64,000 bases of DNA, taken from NCBI GenBank assembly GCA_965153355.1, contig OZ231127.1, positions 63,240,001-63,304,000 on the forward strand, given 5' to 3'. Both the position numbers and the translations under genes were made by a program. The notes under the pieces are model-generated. The model made no database searches, was not told the origin of the DNA, and was given only the letters and a program-made list of their open reading frames with translations. The stretch's first letter is position 1; each line of letters starts with the position of its first letter. Source of the DNA: Flaccisagitta enflata. Its lineage: Eukaryota; Chaetognatha; Sagittoidea; Aphragmophora. Below, piece by piece: positions 10,719 through 26,389 of the stretch.

Positions 10719-11950
10719 AAAGCCACCATCAAGGCCATGTTAAACTACCACCCCACCCTACCCGAACCATATTTTCGGCTTTGTTACCCTATTTCCCTAT
10801 TACCGCCAACTACAGGTCCAAATCCGTCTTGTTTCAAGTAGGGGGGTACGGAGGCCACCGCTACACATACTAGTCCCTATCATACCCACCAAATCGGAAC
10901 CACCCAGTTTTGGCAAGTATTTGACTTGGTTGTACCATCCCCCTTGGCCTCGCTAAGCCGCAACTACATTAAACGCATTTGCACCAGACCGTGCTTTGTT
11001 TACAAGTATAGCGCCAATTCTTTTTTTAAACTTGCAGGATTGATGGTTCGGATGAAACGATTCCATCAATTTTGTGGGGCCGTGGATGAAAAGAGGAGAC
11101 CTCATGGCTCGAGAGAAATGGATGAAAAATTCATCCGCGCATAAACAGCTAAAACGTAACTGCACGCTTAGACGGCGATTCAACGCATAGTCGCACACGT
11201 ACTACCTTGATCAAAAGTTTTTGTCCACCTGTTATCAATAATAAATTTGCCTCAAAATAAAATAAATGTAAAAAGTGAGTGAGATTTATAAATTAAAGAA
11301 AAAAATATTTCAGATGCAATCAATCTGGTCTCTGTAGTTTTAATCGTTTAAAGATGAAAGCATTTTGAAAGTGACATACTATTTCTAAAGATGCTGAGTG
11401 AAATTCACCCGCTTTAATTTTTTCAGAATTGTTATAATTATAATACATGCTTGAACTGTTTTTTTGCCAGAAAAACTCAATAATTTTGGATTTTGGATAA
11501 TATTGAGCCTTTGTGACTAAAAAATTTGGTCATTCAACCAATTATAGATCAGGAATGATGTATTTCTAGAATAATAATCTATAGATGAAAATTCTTATAG
11601 AATTTTCTAAAACGGTTTGTTAAGCTCTAGGAAGATTATTTAAAATGACACAACAAATGATTTCCAAGGTACCGATAGACATTTATTGCACCTGAAAATT
11701 TTAATACAAAATGTAAAGGTTAAAAAAATCAATAATTTTTTAATGATTTATGAATAAACATACTTTTTCCCAGGGTGGACGAAGACTTTTGATCAAGGTA
11801 GTACATAAAACAATCAGCTTGCTATCTAACAAAGATCAACTCATGTTTTCACTTTGTCGTGTGCACGCGACTCTGTGAACGTTGGTATCCGCGGTTTTCT
11901 TCTCAACCCGTTAATACGTTTTCCATCCAAAAACGTATACAACAAGGATA
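10719..11950. other. Unplaced sequence
   Basis: No supported gene. A fragment GTCGTGTGCACGCGACTCTG at 11857-11876 resembles a P head in plus orientation but lacks the rest of an element. Confidence 0.4.
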
Positions 11951-13810
<1,860 letters not shown>

Positions 13811-14192
13811 AATGCTGCTGCCACCATCTCAGCAGTCTCTGGCGCGTCTCTGTCCCTGCTGCCTCCGCTGACACGCTCCCAGGAACTTCGGCATCAGCAA
13901 TGCATCAGTAACAGCTTCAGCTATTTCTGGTGGCAATGGCCAAATTTTCGTTCGTGAATGGAAGAGAAACTGAGTTAACATAGAAAATCTGAATTCTTCT
14001 TACACGCCAGGACACGATTAATACAGACCTTTACAGTTTGCGTTTGCACACGCAAAAATTCCTTTGTTGTTGATGTATGAATGTTTCATAGTGTATGTGT
14101 AAGTGCATGTGTGTGTAGAATATATTCATTTAAACATACACCTTTTCATCCTCCTCCTCTTACTCCTCCACCTTTTCCTTTCTTTTTTTCCA

Positions 14193-14372
<180 letters not shown>

Positions 14373-14992
14373 CCTTTCGTTCCTTTCCACGCTTCCTCCC
14401 TCTCCTCCTCTTCCTCCTTCTCCTCATTCCTCCCCTCCCTCTTCCTTTCCTTTCCTCCATTTCTCCCTAGTGACGGATTCGCTTTCTTCTTATCCTTCTT
14501 CTTCTTCCTACGTTTCCCTCTTCTTCCTCCCTGGTCGTCTTGCGACTCGTTATTTTTCCTCGAACATGTTCTCCTCTTCCTCCTCCTCCTCCTCCTCCTC
14601 CTCCTCCCCCTACTCCTTCAATCTTTATTTTCTATCTTCTTCTTCCTCCTGAATATTCCCCTCCTCTTCATTTCTTTCCTTCTCGCTGCTTACTAACGCC
14701 TAGCTCCTGGAAATATCTGACGACATGTCCATTACATCTGATCGTCACCGTCATCGTCTACATTTTCGTCGTTGTCATCTTTTCATGGTTGAAATGTTAG
14801 TCACTTAGTCACTCGTTAAACATTTCTTGTCAAAATCGTTACAAGTCATTGATAAACAGAACGAGGAGCTGCCGTCCTGGACGTTTACGTCAATGTTATC
14901 ATCGTCATTCTCGTTATCCGTATTGTTTTAGCTGTGTACTAATGGAATTCATGCAATAACCGTATACAAGTAAATATTTTCTTTTCGTTGTT

Positions 14993-15165
14993 ATGACCAA
15001 TGGAACAATATCCTTCACTATACCCAAACTGAATTAAATGGAAGAGGACCTTGTGAACCCTCACTGACTAGTTACACGCGCACCAATCCTATGTTTTCCA
15101 TAAGACATAATCTGAAAAACATTCTCTCTCAATCTAACCCAAAAGCAGACTGCATATCAAAAGTA
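14993..15165 (+). repeat. Interspersed repeat H, copy 1
   Basis: Contains GGAACAATATCCTTCACTAT, ACCCAAACTGAA, GGAAGAGGACCTTGTGAACC, ACTAGTT and CTCTCTCAATCTAACCC. The same order of landmarks is found at 44560-44715, on the minus strand at 42507-42580, and as a short piece at 60668-60718. No coding capacity seen. Confidence 0.75.
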
Positions 15166-15204
15166 GTTAAGGCAATGGCTGTTACACCTCGTAATCTATA
15201 ACAG

Positions 15205-15360
15205 AAACAAGGCCGGATACATGGCAGGACAGTCGCGGACGGTTGGGCAGGAGCAGTAATGCAAGAACTGCCCGGAATTCAAAAATGTGACGGACGGACG
15301 GACCAACCTACCGACCGACCGACACAGCAAGGTGTAGAGTCGCGTGTCCGCGACTAAAAA
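15205..15360 (-). mobile_element. P element, short complete-looking copy
   Basis: The plus strand runs AAACAAGGCCGGATACATGG, GTCGCGGACGGTTGGGCAGG, GCAGTAATGCAAGAACTGC, an ACGG/ACCG tract, GGTGTAG and head AGTCGCGTGTCCGCGACT with AAAAA. The head stem AGTCGCG/CGCGACT is intact, with a TGTC loop in place of TGCA. Confidence 0.85.
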
Positions 15361-15622
15361 TGAGATTAAACCCCAAGCCAAACCCAAGCCAACCCGGAGC
15401 AACCCCAAGCAACCCCGGAGTTGCTCAGGGTTGCTCGAGGTTGGCTCATCATTGTCTCTAATAGGTAATAGAAGGATTTCTGTCAACCCCAAACAAACCC
15501 CAAGCGACCCCGGGCAAACCCCAAGCAAACCCCAGGTTTGGGTTGCTCGAGGTTTACTCAGGGTTTACTCGAGGTTCAACCCCGAGCGACCCCGAGAAAC
15601 CCCAAGCAACCCCGAGTAACCC
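15361..15622. repeat. CCCCAAGCAA-type ~10-bp minisatellite
   Basis: Units of about ten bases (ACCCCAAGCA, ACCCCGAGCA), with the complementary form (GGTTGCTCGG, GGTTTGGGTTGC) mixed in, so parts can fold back. It directly follows the A-tail of a P element. The 10-bp period matches arrays found inside other P copies. Confidence 0.85.
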
Positions 15623-16635
15623 CCGGGGTTTAATCGCACCCCATATTACGGGGTGTGTTACCTGTGTAACCAAAATTCAACAAATAACCCAAGGGTAGAA
15701 TTGTTAAAAAACCATACCCTTAGAGCTTAATGCGACCGCCGGACATTCTAATTCAAGGTACTGAGTAGTATGACAAGTGGAATTATATTCTTTTTGCGCT
15801 CTACTACCCACAACTATTGCCGTTGTCATTGTATCGGATATCAGTCGAGAGCTATGGAATTTTCATTTTCTTTCTAGCACGTCAAACGCTTCCATTGGAA
15901 TTCTCCTCTCTCAACTGCCTCATTTTGCGTTGAATTTAAACCAGAACCATTTCAAAAATTTTCCCATTCACATGTTCTCACTCTATCAGAATCTTCAACG
16001 ACACAAAGTGCGTGTCTGCAAATTATTGGAAAATGTAAATAATCAGAGGGTGCAAAATACGTCAAGAAGTTCATTTGGAATATCGAGAAATAAAAGCCCA
16101 TTTGGAATATGAAAAAAGCCGTATCGCCATCGGAATAAAACTATGTCAATGACTAAAAAAATGGATACTGAAGTAATGTAAATCGATATACAGTGAGGCC
16201 CATTCAATTCCATCCGACTAATGATTTACTCTTCGTCTTCTTCTCGTTATGGGGCGCTTGTTGTCCAACTGTCTCCATCTATTTCTCTGTCCGTGATTCT
16301 CTTATTGTCTGTCAAATACTTTTTGTAGTCCGCGGTTTCTGTTTCTGTTTCCCTGACAGTGTCCGTTGGTCAGTGACTCTCTTTGCCTCGCATTTGTTCA
16401 GTCCGCGGTTTCTGTCCGTGATTCCTAGCCAGTGTCCGTTTGTCAGTGTTTCTCTTTTTGTTTTAATGTTTCTTTGTGTTGTGCCTCACATTTGGATGTG
16501 TGAATACATGAAATATCTTTGCCTCGCACAATTGTCTATTACTATTAGTAGTGTTTTTCACCTCGCCGCTCCTTCTCAAGTGCTCGACTGGCACCCTTCA
16601 TCACTGACACTGCCCACCCAGCGAAAAAGGTTGCC

Positions 16636-16636
<1 letters not shown>
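15623..16636. other. Unplaced sequence
   Basis: No supported gene. A short piece at 15768-15790 (AGTATGACAAGTGGAAT) resembles repeat H. Between 16290 and 16470 short phrases (GTCCGCGGTTTCTGT, AGTGTCCGTT) occur two or three times, a weak local duplication. Confidence 0.4.

Positions 16637-16706
<70 letters not shown>
16637..16706. repeat. (CT)n microsatellite
   Basis: 70 bp of pure CT. Confidence 0.97.
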
Positions 16707-16708
<2 letters not shown>

Positions 16709-17491
16709 TCTCAAAATCCCTCTCTTTCTCTTTGACAACTTTCCTCTTTTTTATGAGGATTTTCTTTCATATTCATCTCCTCGGCTTTTCGCTCTGATCA
16801 TTTTTCCAGTCGTCGCGGATTTTTGCCTTTAAAATGATTTTTATCTTTGCCATCGCAAAATCCTTTTGATCCTTTTATTCTTTTCTATCTTTTTTCCATC
16901 TTTTTTTCTCTTTTAGTCTTCGAGTCTCCTATGAGCCATCTCCATTTTCGAAATGGTCGTTGCTTTTTCTGTTATTTGTCAGTCGGCATTTATGATCCTA
17001 TATACAATTGATGTCTAGACTTTGAAACTATAAAGCAAAACAGCTCATAAGTTGTTTGTCAGTTGAGTGATTTTGTTGAGGTTTTGCAAGTGCAATGCTC
17101 ATGCTTGAAAATTTGAATGATTACCTATCTTGCCTTGCTCCACAATCGCCCCTGAACATACTTATGCTCAATTTATGAGCTTACAATCTTACACAAAGAT
17201 TTGAAATCTTCAACTGTTGTTCCTCTCATGCAACTACTACTTTTTATTTTAGAGGCGAAACAGGTGGAGATACAGTATGTTTTTTCTGGAATGCACCAAA
17301 AGATACCTGTATATCTCTGCTCCTGAGCATCGTAGCCAGATGCGGATTGCACGATTGGAAAGAGCATGAAAAACTATTTCAGGTATGTTTTTTTCTGATA
17401 TTCAAATCCATCATGAAATTGCTCTACCACACTACCAGGAAAAACACTGAAATCTCCAACACCCGGAAATTGACTATTTTATTCTCCTTAC

Positions 17492-19185
17492 AAAACAAGG
17501 CCAACACCTATAAGTCGCGTGCGAGACTTACTTTATTACGTAATCGCCTAATTGTATAAGTACGTTATTTCCTGTAATGACAATATTGACTATAACTACC
17601 TATTGACCTATAATTGCCTATAATGACCTATGATTACCTATAATTACCTATAATTACCTATAATTACCCATAATTAAATAATGACCTATAAGTACCTATA
17701 AAGACCTATGATTACCTATAATTACATATGGACCAATAATTACCTATAATGATGTATGATTACCCATAATTACCTATAATAACATAATGACCTATAATTA
17801 CCCATAATGACCCATGATTACCTATAATTACCTAAAATTACCTATAATTACCCATAATCAAATACTGACCTATAAGTACCTATAAAGACCTATGATCACC
17901 TATAATTACATATGGACCAATAATTACCTATAATGACCTATTATTACCCATAATTACCCATAATTACCTATAATAACATAATGACCTATAATTACCTATA
18001 ATGACCTATGATTACCTATAAATACCTATAATTGCATAATGACCTGTAATTACCTATAATGACCTATGATTACCTATAACTACCTATAATTACATAATGA
18101 CCTATAATTACCTTTAATGACCTTTGATTACCTATAATAACCCATAATTTCATAATGACCTATATTTACCTATTATTACCTTTGATAACCTATAATTACA
18201 TAATGACCTATAATTACTTATAATGATCTATAATAACCTTTAATTACCTATAATTATCTATAATTACATAATGACATATAATTACCAATAATGACCTAAA
18301 ATTGCATAATGACCTATAATGACCTATAGTTATGTATAATGACCTATGATTACCTATAATTACATAATGACCTATAGTTACCTATGAATACATATAATTA
18401 CCTTTAATGACCTATAATTACCTATAATTACCTATATTTACCTATGATTATATACTGACCTATAATTACCAATAATGACCTACAATTGCATAATAACCTA
18501 TAATTACCCTTAATAACCTATAATTACCTATAATTATGTAATGACCTATAATAACCTATAATGACCTATGATTACCTATAATTGCATAATGACCTATAAT
18601 GACCTATGATTACCCAAAATTGCATAATGACCTATAATTACCTATAATTATGTAAATAAAAAGTGCAATGACGATACTACGCGAATTTAAAAAATGACTG
18701 AAATGATATAAAATAACTTAAATTGACTTAAATTGACTTATACTGACTTATACTGACTTAAATTGACTTTAAATGAGTTAAATTGACTTAAAATGACCTA
18801 AATTGACTTAAATAAAAAAAATTCAAAAATGACATGAAATGACTTAAATTGACTTAAACTGCTTTTAATTGACTTATACTGAGTTAAACTGACTTAAATT
18901 GACTTGAATTTACTTAAAATGACTTAAAATGACCTAGATTGACTTAAATTGACTAAAATTCAATAATGACTCAAATGACTTAACTTGACTTAAAGTGGCT
19001 TAAACTGACTTAAAATGACTTAAAATGATCTAGTTTGACTCAAAATCACTTAATTGACATAAAATGACTTGAAAGGAATAAAACAAATAAAAAAAGTAAA
19101 ATGGGGACAGACCGACCAACCGACCGACCGACCGACCGACGGACCGACGAAGCGGGGTATAGAGTCGCGTGCACGCGACTAAAAA
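17492..19185 (-). mobile_element. Long P element (1.7 kb) with two decamer arrays
   Basis: The distal end AAAACAAGGCCAACACCTAT, with AAGTCGCGTGCGAGACTT, is at 17492-17528. The head, in plus-strand order, is an ACCG tract, GCGGGGTATAG, the perfect palindrome AGTCGCGTGCACGCGACT (19163-19180) and AAAAA. Between them are a GACCTATAATTACCTATAAT array (17560-18657) and a GACTTAAATTGACTTAAACT array (18680-19090), both built of ~10-bp units. The ends match the 206-bp copy at 43355-43560, so the eight-fold length difference is due to array growth. Confidence 0.88.
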
Positions 19186-19229
19186 TGTCTAAAGGTTCAG
19201 GATGTCAAATAACTGACAATTATGGGGCG

Positions 19230-19620
19230 GACCTAATTATGATTTGGAAAAAAGTCGAAGAATACCTTCGGCTTTTTGAGACCTACGGCGGAAATCGATT
19301 TTCCCCTTTTCTCGTGAGTGGTTTGCGAAAGTTGATCATTTTTTGGGCTCGAATGATGCTACGCATGAAATTAATAGCTAAGAAAGAGCCAATTCTCCTC
19401 TTTCAGATGACGCCAAGCAGAATTCTGTGTGATTGATAGTTTTGGAGCTATGATTTTTTGAATTTTTTTTTAATTTTCTGCATTTTTCACATTTTTCCTT
19501 AAAAACGAGGAATCGAGTTAGTTGAAGTCTAATTGAACTTTGAAATGTTCCAGGTGATAATTGTGCATCCTGGCAGCACAGTCTATCTCTCATTTCAACT
19601 CCTGACTCTATGAGAGGCTT
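19230..19620 (-). repeat. Interspersed repeat G, copy 1 (carries a short conserved frame)
   Basis: Matches 39285-39560 in opposite orientation through GAATACCTTCGGCTTT, GGAAATCGATTTTCCC, TAATAGCTAAGA, TCTTTCAGATGACGCC and AGAATTCT. A 71-codon minus-strand frame (19378-19593) ends ASSERGELALS and stop. The copy at 39.3 kb has a plus-strand frame ending ASSERGDLALS and stop, with a shared KCxKCxKxKK stretch upstream. No known domain recognised. Confidence 0.7.
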
Positions 19621-20133
19621 TGTCCGTCAGTCAATCCTTCGGTCTGTTGGTCCATTTGTCCGTCCCAGTGGAAAAGTGGAAAAACAAAGGATCTAGATGC
19701 TTGTGTTTGGGGGTTGAGAATGGGGTGTAGATGGGGGTTGGATGCCCCTGTCCACCTGTTCACAAGTCTCGTTTTTTCTTTCGGCATTTATGACTTTTTT
19801 CCTACGGCGATTAGCCGCCTTTATTTTACAGATTTTTCTAAAGTTTGTCCAGTAAATCATAGGGATGCCCCATAATTGTTTTCTATTTGATCTACTGAAC
19901 GTCTTGGTCTTCTTCAAAAATAGAATAAAATTTCCAATTTCTGGGTGTTGGAAATTTCCATGCTTTTGCCAGCGTTATGGTAGAGCAATTTCATGATGAA
20001 TGTTGATATCAGAAAAAACATATCTAAAATAGTTTTTCATGCTCTTTCCAATGGTACAATCGGCGTCTGGCTAAGATGCTTCTTTTGGTGCATTTCAGAA
20101 AAAAACATACTGTAGGAAGAGAAAAGACCGACA

Positions 20134-20136
<3 letters not shown>

Positions 20137-20187
<51 letters not shown>
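20137..20187. repeat. (GA)n microsatellite
   Basis: 51 bp pure GA, just outside the 2.84-kb TIR element. The left flank matches that of the tract at 8889. Confidence 0.95.
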
Positions 20188-20191
<4 letters not shown>

Positions 20192-20399
20192 GGTGATGGT
20201 GATGGCGCAATTTCAAAGAGAAGAGGGAGATTTGTAAATCCGCGATATCGAAACGCGTTGTGATAAGGCGGGATTACTTTTACGAGAATTCTCTGCGTCA
20301 TAGCGAACGTCAAAAATGGGGAGAGTAGAGCTACGATTGCCCCGCTCTGCGTCATTACGAACGTCAAATCGACGCCGTTTCTTCATTTGTTTGTCATTT

Positions 20400-21725
20400 G
20401 CGTGAAATCTGCGTGTCAGTTGCTAGAAAGGAAGTGTCATGTCGTTGCTTCAAGTGATTGTGGCAGAACATGGTGAGAGAGGAAGTGTGATGCCATTGCT
20501 TCAAGTGATTGTGGCAGAACGAGGTATGAAAGGAAGTGTCATGTTGTTGCTTCAAGCGATTTTGGCAGAACTTGGCGAGAGAGGAAGCGGTGTGACACTG
20601 CTCTGAGTATTTGTGGCAGAATGTAGTGTGAGAGGAAGTGTGATGGCATTCCTTCAAGTGATTGTGGCAGAACCCAACGTGGCGTTGCTTCTAGTGATTG
20701 CGTGAGAGAAAGTGCCAAGGCATTGCTTCAAGTGATTTTAACAGAATGTGGCAAGGGCGGAAGTGGCGTGGCCTTGCTTCAAATGATTGTGGTAGAACAA
20801 GGTGTGTGAGGAAGTGTCATGGCGTTATTTCAAATGGTTGTGGCAGGACGATGTGTGAGAGGAAGTGTGATGGTATTGTTTCTAGTGATTGTGGCAGAAC
20901 GAGGTGTGAGAGGAAGTGTGATGGCAATGCTTCTAGTGATTGCGGCAGAACAAGGTAAGAGATGAAAAGTGATGGAATTGCTTCTATTGTTTGTGGCAGA
21001 ACAAGGTGTGAGAGGATGTTTCATGGCGTTGCTTCAAGTGATTGTGGCAGAACGAGGTGTGACAAGAAGTGGGATGGCATTAATCTAAGTGATTTTGGCA
21101 GAACCTTGTGTGAGAGGAAGTGTCTTGGCGTCGCTTCAAGTGACTTTGGCAGAACGAGGTGTGAGAGGAAGTGTGATGGCATTGCTTTTAGTGATTGAGG
21201 CAGAACCTTGTGTGAGTGGAAGTGTCGTGGCCTTGCTTCATGTGAGTGTGGCTGAATAAGGTGTGAGAGGGAGTGTGATGGTATTACTTCTAGTGATTGA
21301 GGCAGAACCTTGTATGAGAGGAAGTGTGATGGCATGGCTTCAAGTGATTGTTGCAGAACTTTTAATGAGAGGAAGTTTTTTGGCCTTACTTCATGTGATT
21401 GTGGCAAACAAGCTGTGAGAGGAAGTGTCACGGCCGTGCTTCATGTGATTGTGGCAGAACAATGTGTGATAGGAAGTGTCGTGGCGTTTCTTAATGGGAT
21501 TGTGGCAGAACAATGTGTGAGAGGAAGTGTGATGGCATTGCTTCTAGTGATTGTGGCAGAACAATGTGTAAGAGAAAGTGTGATGGCATTGCTTCTAGTG
21601 ATTGTGGCAGAACATTGTGTAAGAGGAAGTGAAGTGGCCTTGCTTCATGTAATTGGGCAGAGCCTTGTGAGAGGAAGTGTGATGGCATTGCCTCTAGTAA
21701 TTGTGGCATACCTTGTGTAGAATGC
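20400..21725. repeat. 51-bp minisatellite, about 26 units
   Basis: The unit carries GTGTGAGAGGAAGTGTGATG, GCATTGCTTCTAGTGATT and GTGGCAGAAC. Units differ by substitutions and small indels. Because 51 is divisible by three, a frame runs through several units as a 17-residue repeat (CDGIASSDCGRTRCERK type, 20698-20958 and 20962-21198), but a stop at 20959 and indels break it. Most likely non-coding. Confidence 0.92.
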
Positions 21726-22259
21726 GTGCAGTAAACTGAGTTGAGATGATGTCGCGTCACTCGTGTTGTATGTCTCAGCCAAACTGTAAATTGGTGGGGC
21801 ACGTAACATCTGTCTCATAATTATCGTCACACACATATGATTTCACCAATTTGGGGTTGATATCAACAGTGCTGATAGATGTTTTGCAGCTTCATATAGC
21901 ATATTGGTATGATAGAGAGAATTCACCAGTTTTCAAATGTTCCTGAGGCCAGAGTTTGCGTAAAACTGCGTTTGACCTTCATGGGGTACAGGCTGGCCCG
22001 AGCGTGAAACCGGAAGTTCGTTCCGGTTGCGGAAAAGAGGCAGGGTCGCTCTAAAACGATAATGGGCTGCTTGGCCGTGACGGTAACGGTATTGAGAGGA
22101 CAAAGAAGGAAGAAGAAGAAAAAAAAAAAGAAGGAAAGGAAAAAAAATGATGAAAAGAAAAAGAGAAGAAAAGAAAAAAGGGAAAAAGGAAGAAAAATGA
22201 AGAAAAAAAGAAATAAAAAGAAGAAATAAAAGTAATAAAGGAGGGAAAAGAAGTAGAAT
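21726..22259. other. Unplaced sequence, then a polypurine stretch
   Basis: No supported gene. From 22103 to 22250 the plus strand is almost all A and G. Confidence 0.5.
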
Positions 22260-23123
<864 letters not shown>

Positions 23124-23125
23124 TA

Positions 23126-23743
23126 CAGTACCTTCCAAGCAAACCCGGCTAAAACTGGAGGATTAATTTTTGTTACTTTAATTTCATTTCCTAAACTTCA
23201 TTTTTTGTATTTAACTTAATTAAAAGATACTTAATTCCTTGAACATATTTGACTGTCAAAAAAAACAACTCGTGAAATCATAGTGCATGAAGACAGCAAT
23301 ATAGAGTGTTCTAACCCAGACTGATGGATTCAGCAGAAAATTTTACCTATCTTAGACTACAAGAACAGCTCAGTCAGACAATTATTTCAGGTTTTACAGC
23401 TACTTTAAGTTTCTAAGGACAATTTTCTCAAAATAATTTAGGACAATTGTCCTTAAAAACTTTAAATGGCCATAAAACCTGAAATAATTGTCTGACTGAG
23501 CTGTTCTTGTAGTCTAGGATAGGTAAAATTTTCTGCTGAATCCAATGGTCTGGGTTAGAACACTCCATATTGATGTCTTCATGCACTTTGATTTCACGAC
23601 TTATTTTTTTTGACAGCCAAATATGTTCAAGGAATTAAGTATCTTTTAATTAAGTTAAATACAAAAAATGAAGTTTGGGAAATGAAATTAAAGTAACAAA
23701 AATTAATCTTCCAGTTTTAGCCGGGTTTGCTCGGAAGGTACTG
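23126..23743. mobile_element. 618-bp foldback MITE, two 299-bp arms
   Basis: TA (23124-23125) then CAGTACCTTCCAAGCAAACC; the other end is GGGTTTGCTCGGAAGGTACTG then TA (23744-23745). The left arm 23126-23424 and right arm 23445-23743 pair over their whole length with few mismatches, around a 20-base loop. Transcribed, this would be a near-perfect ~300-bp hairpin. TA ends suggest Tc1/mariner-type mobilisation (inference). No open frame of note. Confidence 0.92.
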
Positions 23744-23911
23744 TAGCAAATTTGAGTTTAGCGAAACGTGATGTGGTGGAGTATGACATGAATTAAGCTG
23801 GCTTCGATGCGGGTAGTGGAACGTACCACCAAGTGGGTGGCGTGTTGCCAAGTGTCGTAACATGAACAGAATGGAGATTGACTTGGGTTGAGTGAAAGAA
23901 ATAGTCTGTCA

Positions 23912-24340
<429 letters not shown>

Positions 24341-25280
24341 AAGGTGGCCGATGGGTGGATGTTAACTGGCGGGGAGGTGGTTGGTAAATGATAGTAAGCT
24401 GGTTGTTGAAAGATGGCTCACGAGTGGTCGTAGAATTGAGGAGGTGGTTGTTTGTTAGCTAAGGTGGTCATTAGCCAAGGTGGTTGTTTGTTAGCCAAGG
24501 TGGTTGTCAGCCAAGGTGGTTGTTTGTTAGCCAAGGTGGTTGTCAGCCAAGGTGGTTGTCAGCCAAGGTGGTTGTCAGCCAAGGTGGTTGTTTGTTAGCC
24601 AAGGTGGCCGATGGGTGCATGTTAACTGGTGGGGAGATGGTCGGTAAATGATATTGAGGTGGTCGTTAAAAGGTGTCGTTAAATTTGGAGTGTGGTTGCT
24701 TGTTTCCTAAGTTGGTTGATGGGTGTTTGTTTACTGGTGGGGAGATGGTTGGTAAATGATGAGGTGCTGGTTGTTGAAAGATTTCTTATCGTCATGAGTG
24801 GATGTTGTATATAGGAGGTGGCCATTCATTTGCCAAGGTAGCTGAAGGTTAGCTGAAGGTTAGCTGGTGGGTTGATGGTAAACTTAGGAGAAGGCTGCTT
24901 TTTTGCAAAGGTGGCCGATCAGTGTTTGATGGTGCCGACACTGTCGCTTTTGCAATCGGTAGTTGCAAGTGTTGCCATCCTGCTTTTGCAGGGCAAACGG
25001 CAGCCAACAAACACCTACACCCTTCGCTCAACGGATTCGGATCTCATCCATTTTTTTTGGGGGGGGGGGGCAAAACAACAACAACAACAACAACAATTAG
25101 TGGTTGATATCTCGAGGATGGGTTAACGTGAGGTGACAGTTTTCTGTTGGCCAAGGTGGCTCACCGGTGGTTGTAATTCTAAATGTTGTTAGAATGATGG
25201 AACGGTTGTGAGTTGCTGAGTGTTGTGAACTTGAAGGGTTGGCGAAATTATTTGTTTGCAAAGGTAGCATGATAGAAGGT
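24341..25280. repeat. Degenerate GTGG-rich minisatellite region
   Basis: The core (24425-24625) is repeated AGCCAAGGTGGTTGT with spacers GTTTGTT or CAG. Outside it, larger blocks (GATGGGTG..GTTAACTGG.GGGGAGATGG.TGGTAAATGAT) recur near 24350, 24610 and 24720. G-runs at 25060-25070 and an (AAC)n at 25075-25096 are embedded. This is an old complex array. Confidence 0.7.
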
Positions 25281-26097
25281 TGGTAATTGGATGTTGCTTA
25301 TGATTAGTTGTTGGATATGTTCATTCGTGGTCGGTAAGTCATTATGGGAAAGGGGTGGTGACCACCGGGTGGTCATTTTGAAGGTTAGGAGTCAGTTACA
25401 TCCTTTATGTCATCTTCAGCGTCGTGCCGTGGATATGCTGGTGGATTTCAGGTCTGTCAGTTTAAAAAAGACAAGTCAGTGATTAATTAAGGCGAAAAAG
25501 AACATCAATTAATTGCTACCATACATACGATGTCTCTGAAACAATAAAAAAAAAAAGTTAGTGATTATATGTTTTTGTTTTTATCAGAAAACCAAACGGA
25601 AGGAAAAGCACAGAGACACATTAGATACAAGGTTGCGAATGAATTTTCCCTCCCTAATCACAAAAGAAATGAAAACTCTCAAACGTATCGAAAGACAATA
25701 ATGGCACGACTAGGCACCTGAAATTTTCAAATCGATATACGGCAACATCTGTTGGGTTTGGTGGCGAAAATGATACGCAGATGCGATACAACGAATTGGA
25801 GAGAAAGTACGAGAAAGCGTACACACAATTAAACAAACAACTTTATAGTTGTTGCTTTGGCAGATGGCTACAGATGGCTACAGATGGTTGTAGAAACACC
25901 GATATTATAACAAATGTTAAAAGTTGTTTATCTAGTCAATCACAAAACTCGTTCTAAGTAGTTCACCATGTTGGTCAGCCAGTCTGTCCACTTCTCTGCC
26001 TCAAATCCTCATTGTCCTCTCAACTTTTTTGTCTGTCTGTCTGTGACTGTGTCTTTCTTTCCATCTCCATCTCTGACTCTGTCGGTGTGTGCTTCTG
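25281..26097. other. Unplaced sequence
   Basis: No supported gene. CAGATGGCTA occurs two to three times in tandem at 25860-25890. Confidence 0.4.
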
Positions 26098-26212
<115 letters not shown>

Positions 26213-26361
26213 CAGGTCTCCCGACTTAGGAAAATTGGATTATTGATAACAACTCCTTCGTCTGTCCGTTGGTGATTTTTCTACAGTGGCTTCCTTTAAT
26301 TCGTGGTCGGGTGCGTACGTGTACATGTCTGTGTACTGGTGCGTATGTCCGATCGCGCGCG

Positions 26362-26389
26362 TTTTTTTTTTTTTTTTTTTTTTTTTTTT
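26362..26389. repeat. Poly(T), 28 bp
   Basis: Uninterrupted T-run after GCGCGCG. It could be an A-tail of a minus-strand insertion, but no body was recognised. Confidence 0.9.

Larger units (their letters stand above)
17273..20112. mobile_element. 2.84-kb TIR element with TA ends and a nested P element
   Basis: TA then CAGTATGTTTTTTCTGGAAT at 17273, and the inverted ATTTCAGAAAAAAACATACTG then TA ending at 20112. The arms run to about 17485 and from about 19921, roughly 200 bp, and pair through AAGAGCATGAAAAACTATTT, AATTGCTCTACCA and CCAACACCCGGAAATT. A complete P element (17492-19185) starts within ten bases of the inner edge of the left arm. The remaining core (19190-19920) contains repeat G and no transposase. 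TA ends and TIRs suggest a non-autonomous Tc1/mariner/pogo-like element; the superfamily is inference. Confidence 0.8.
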
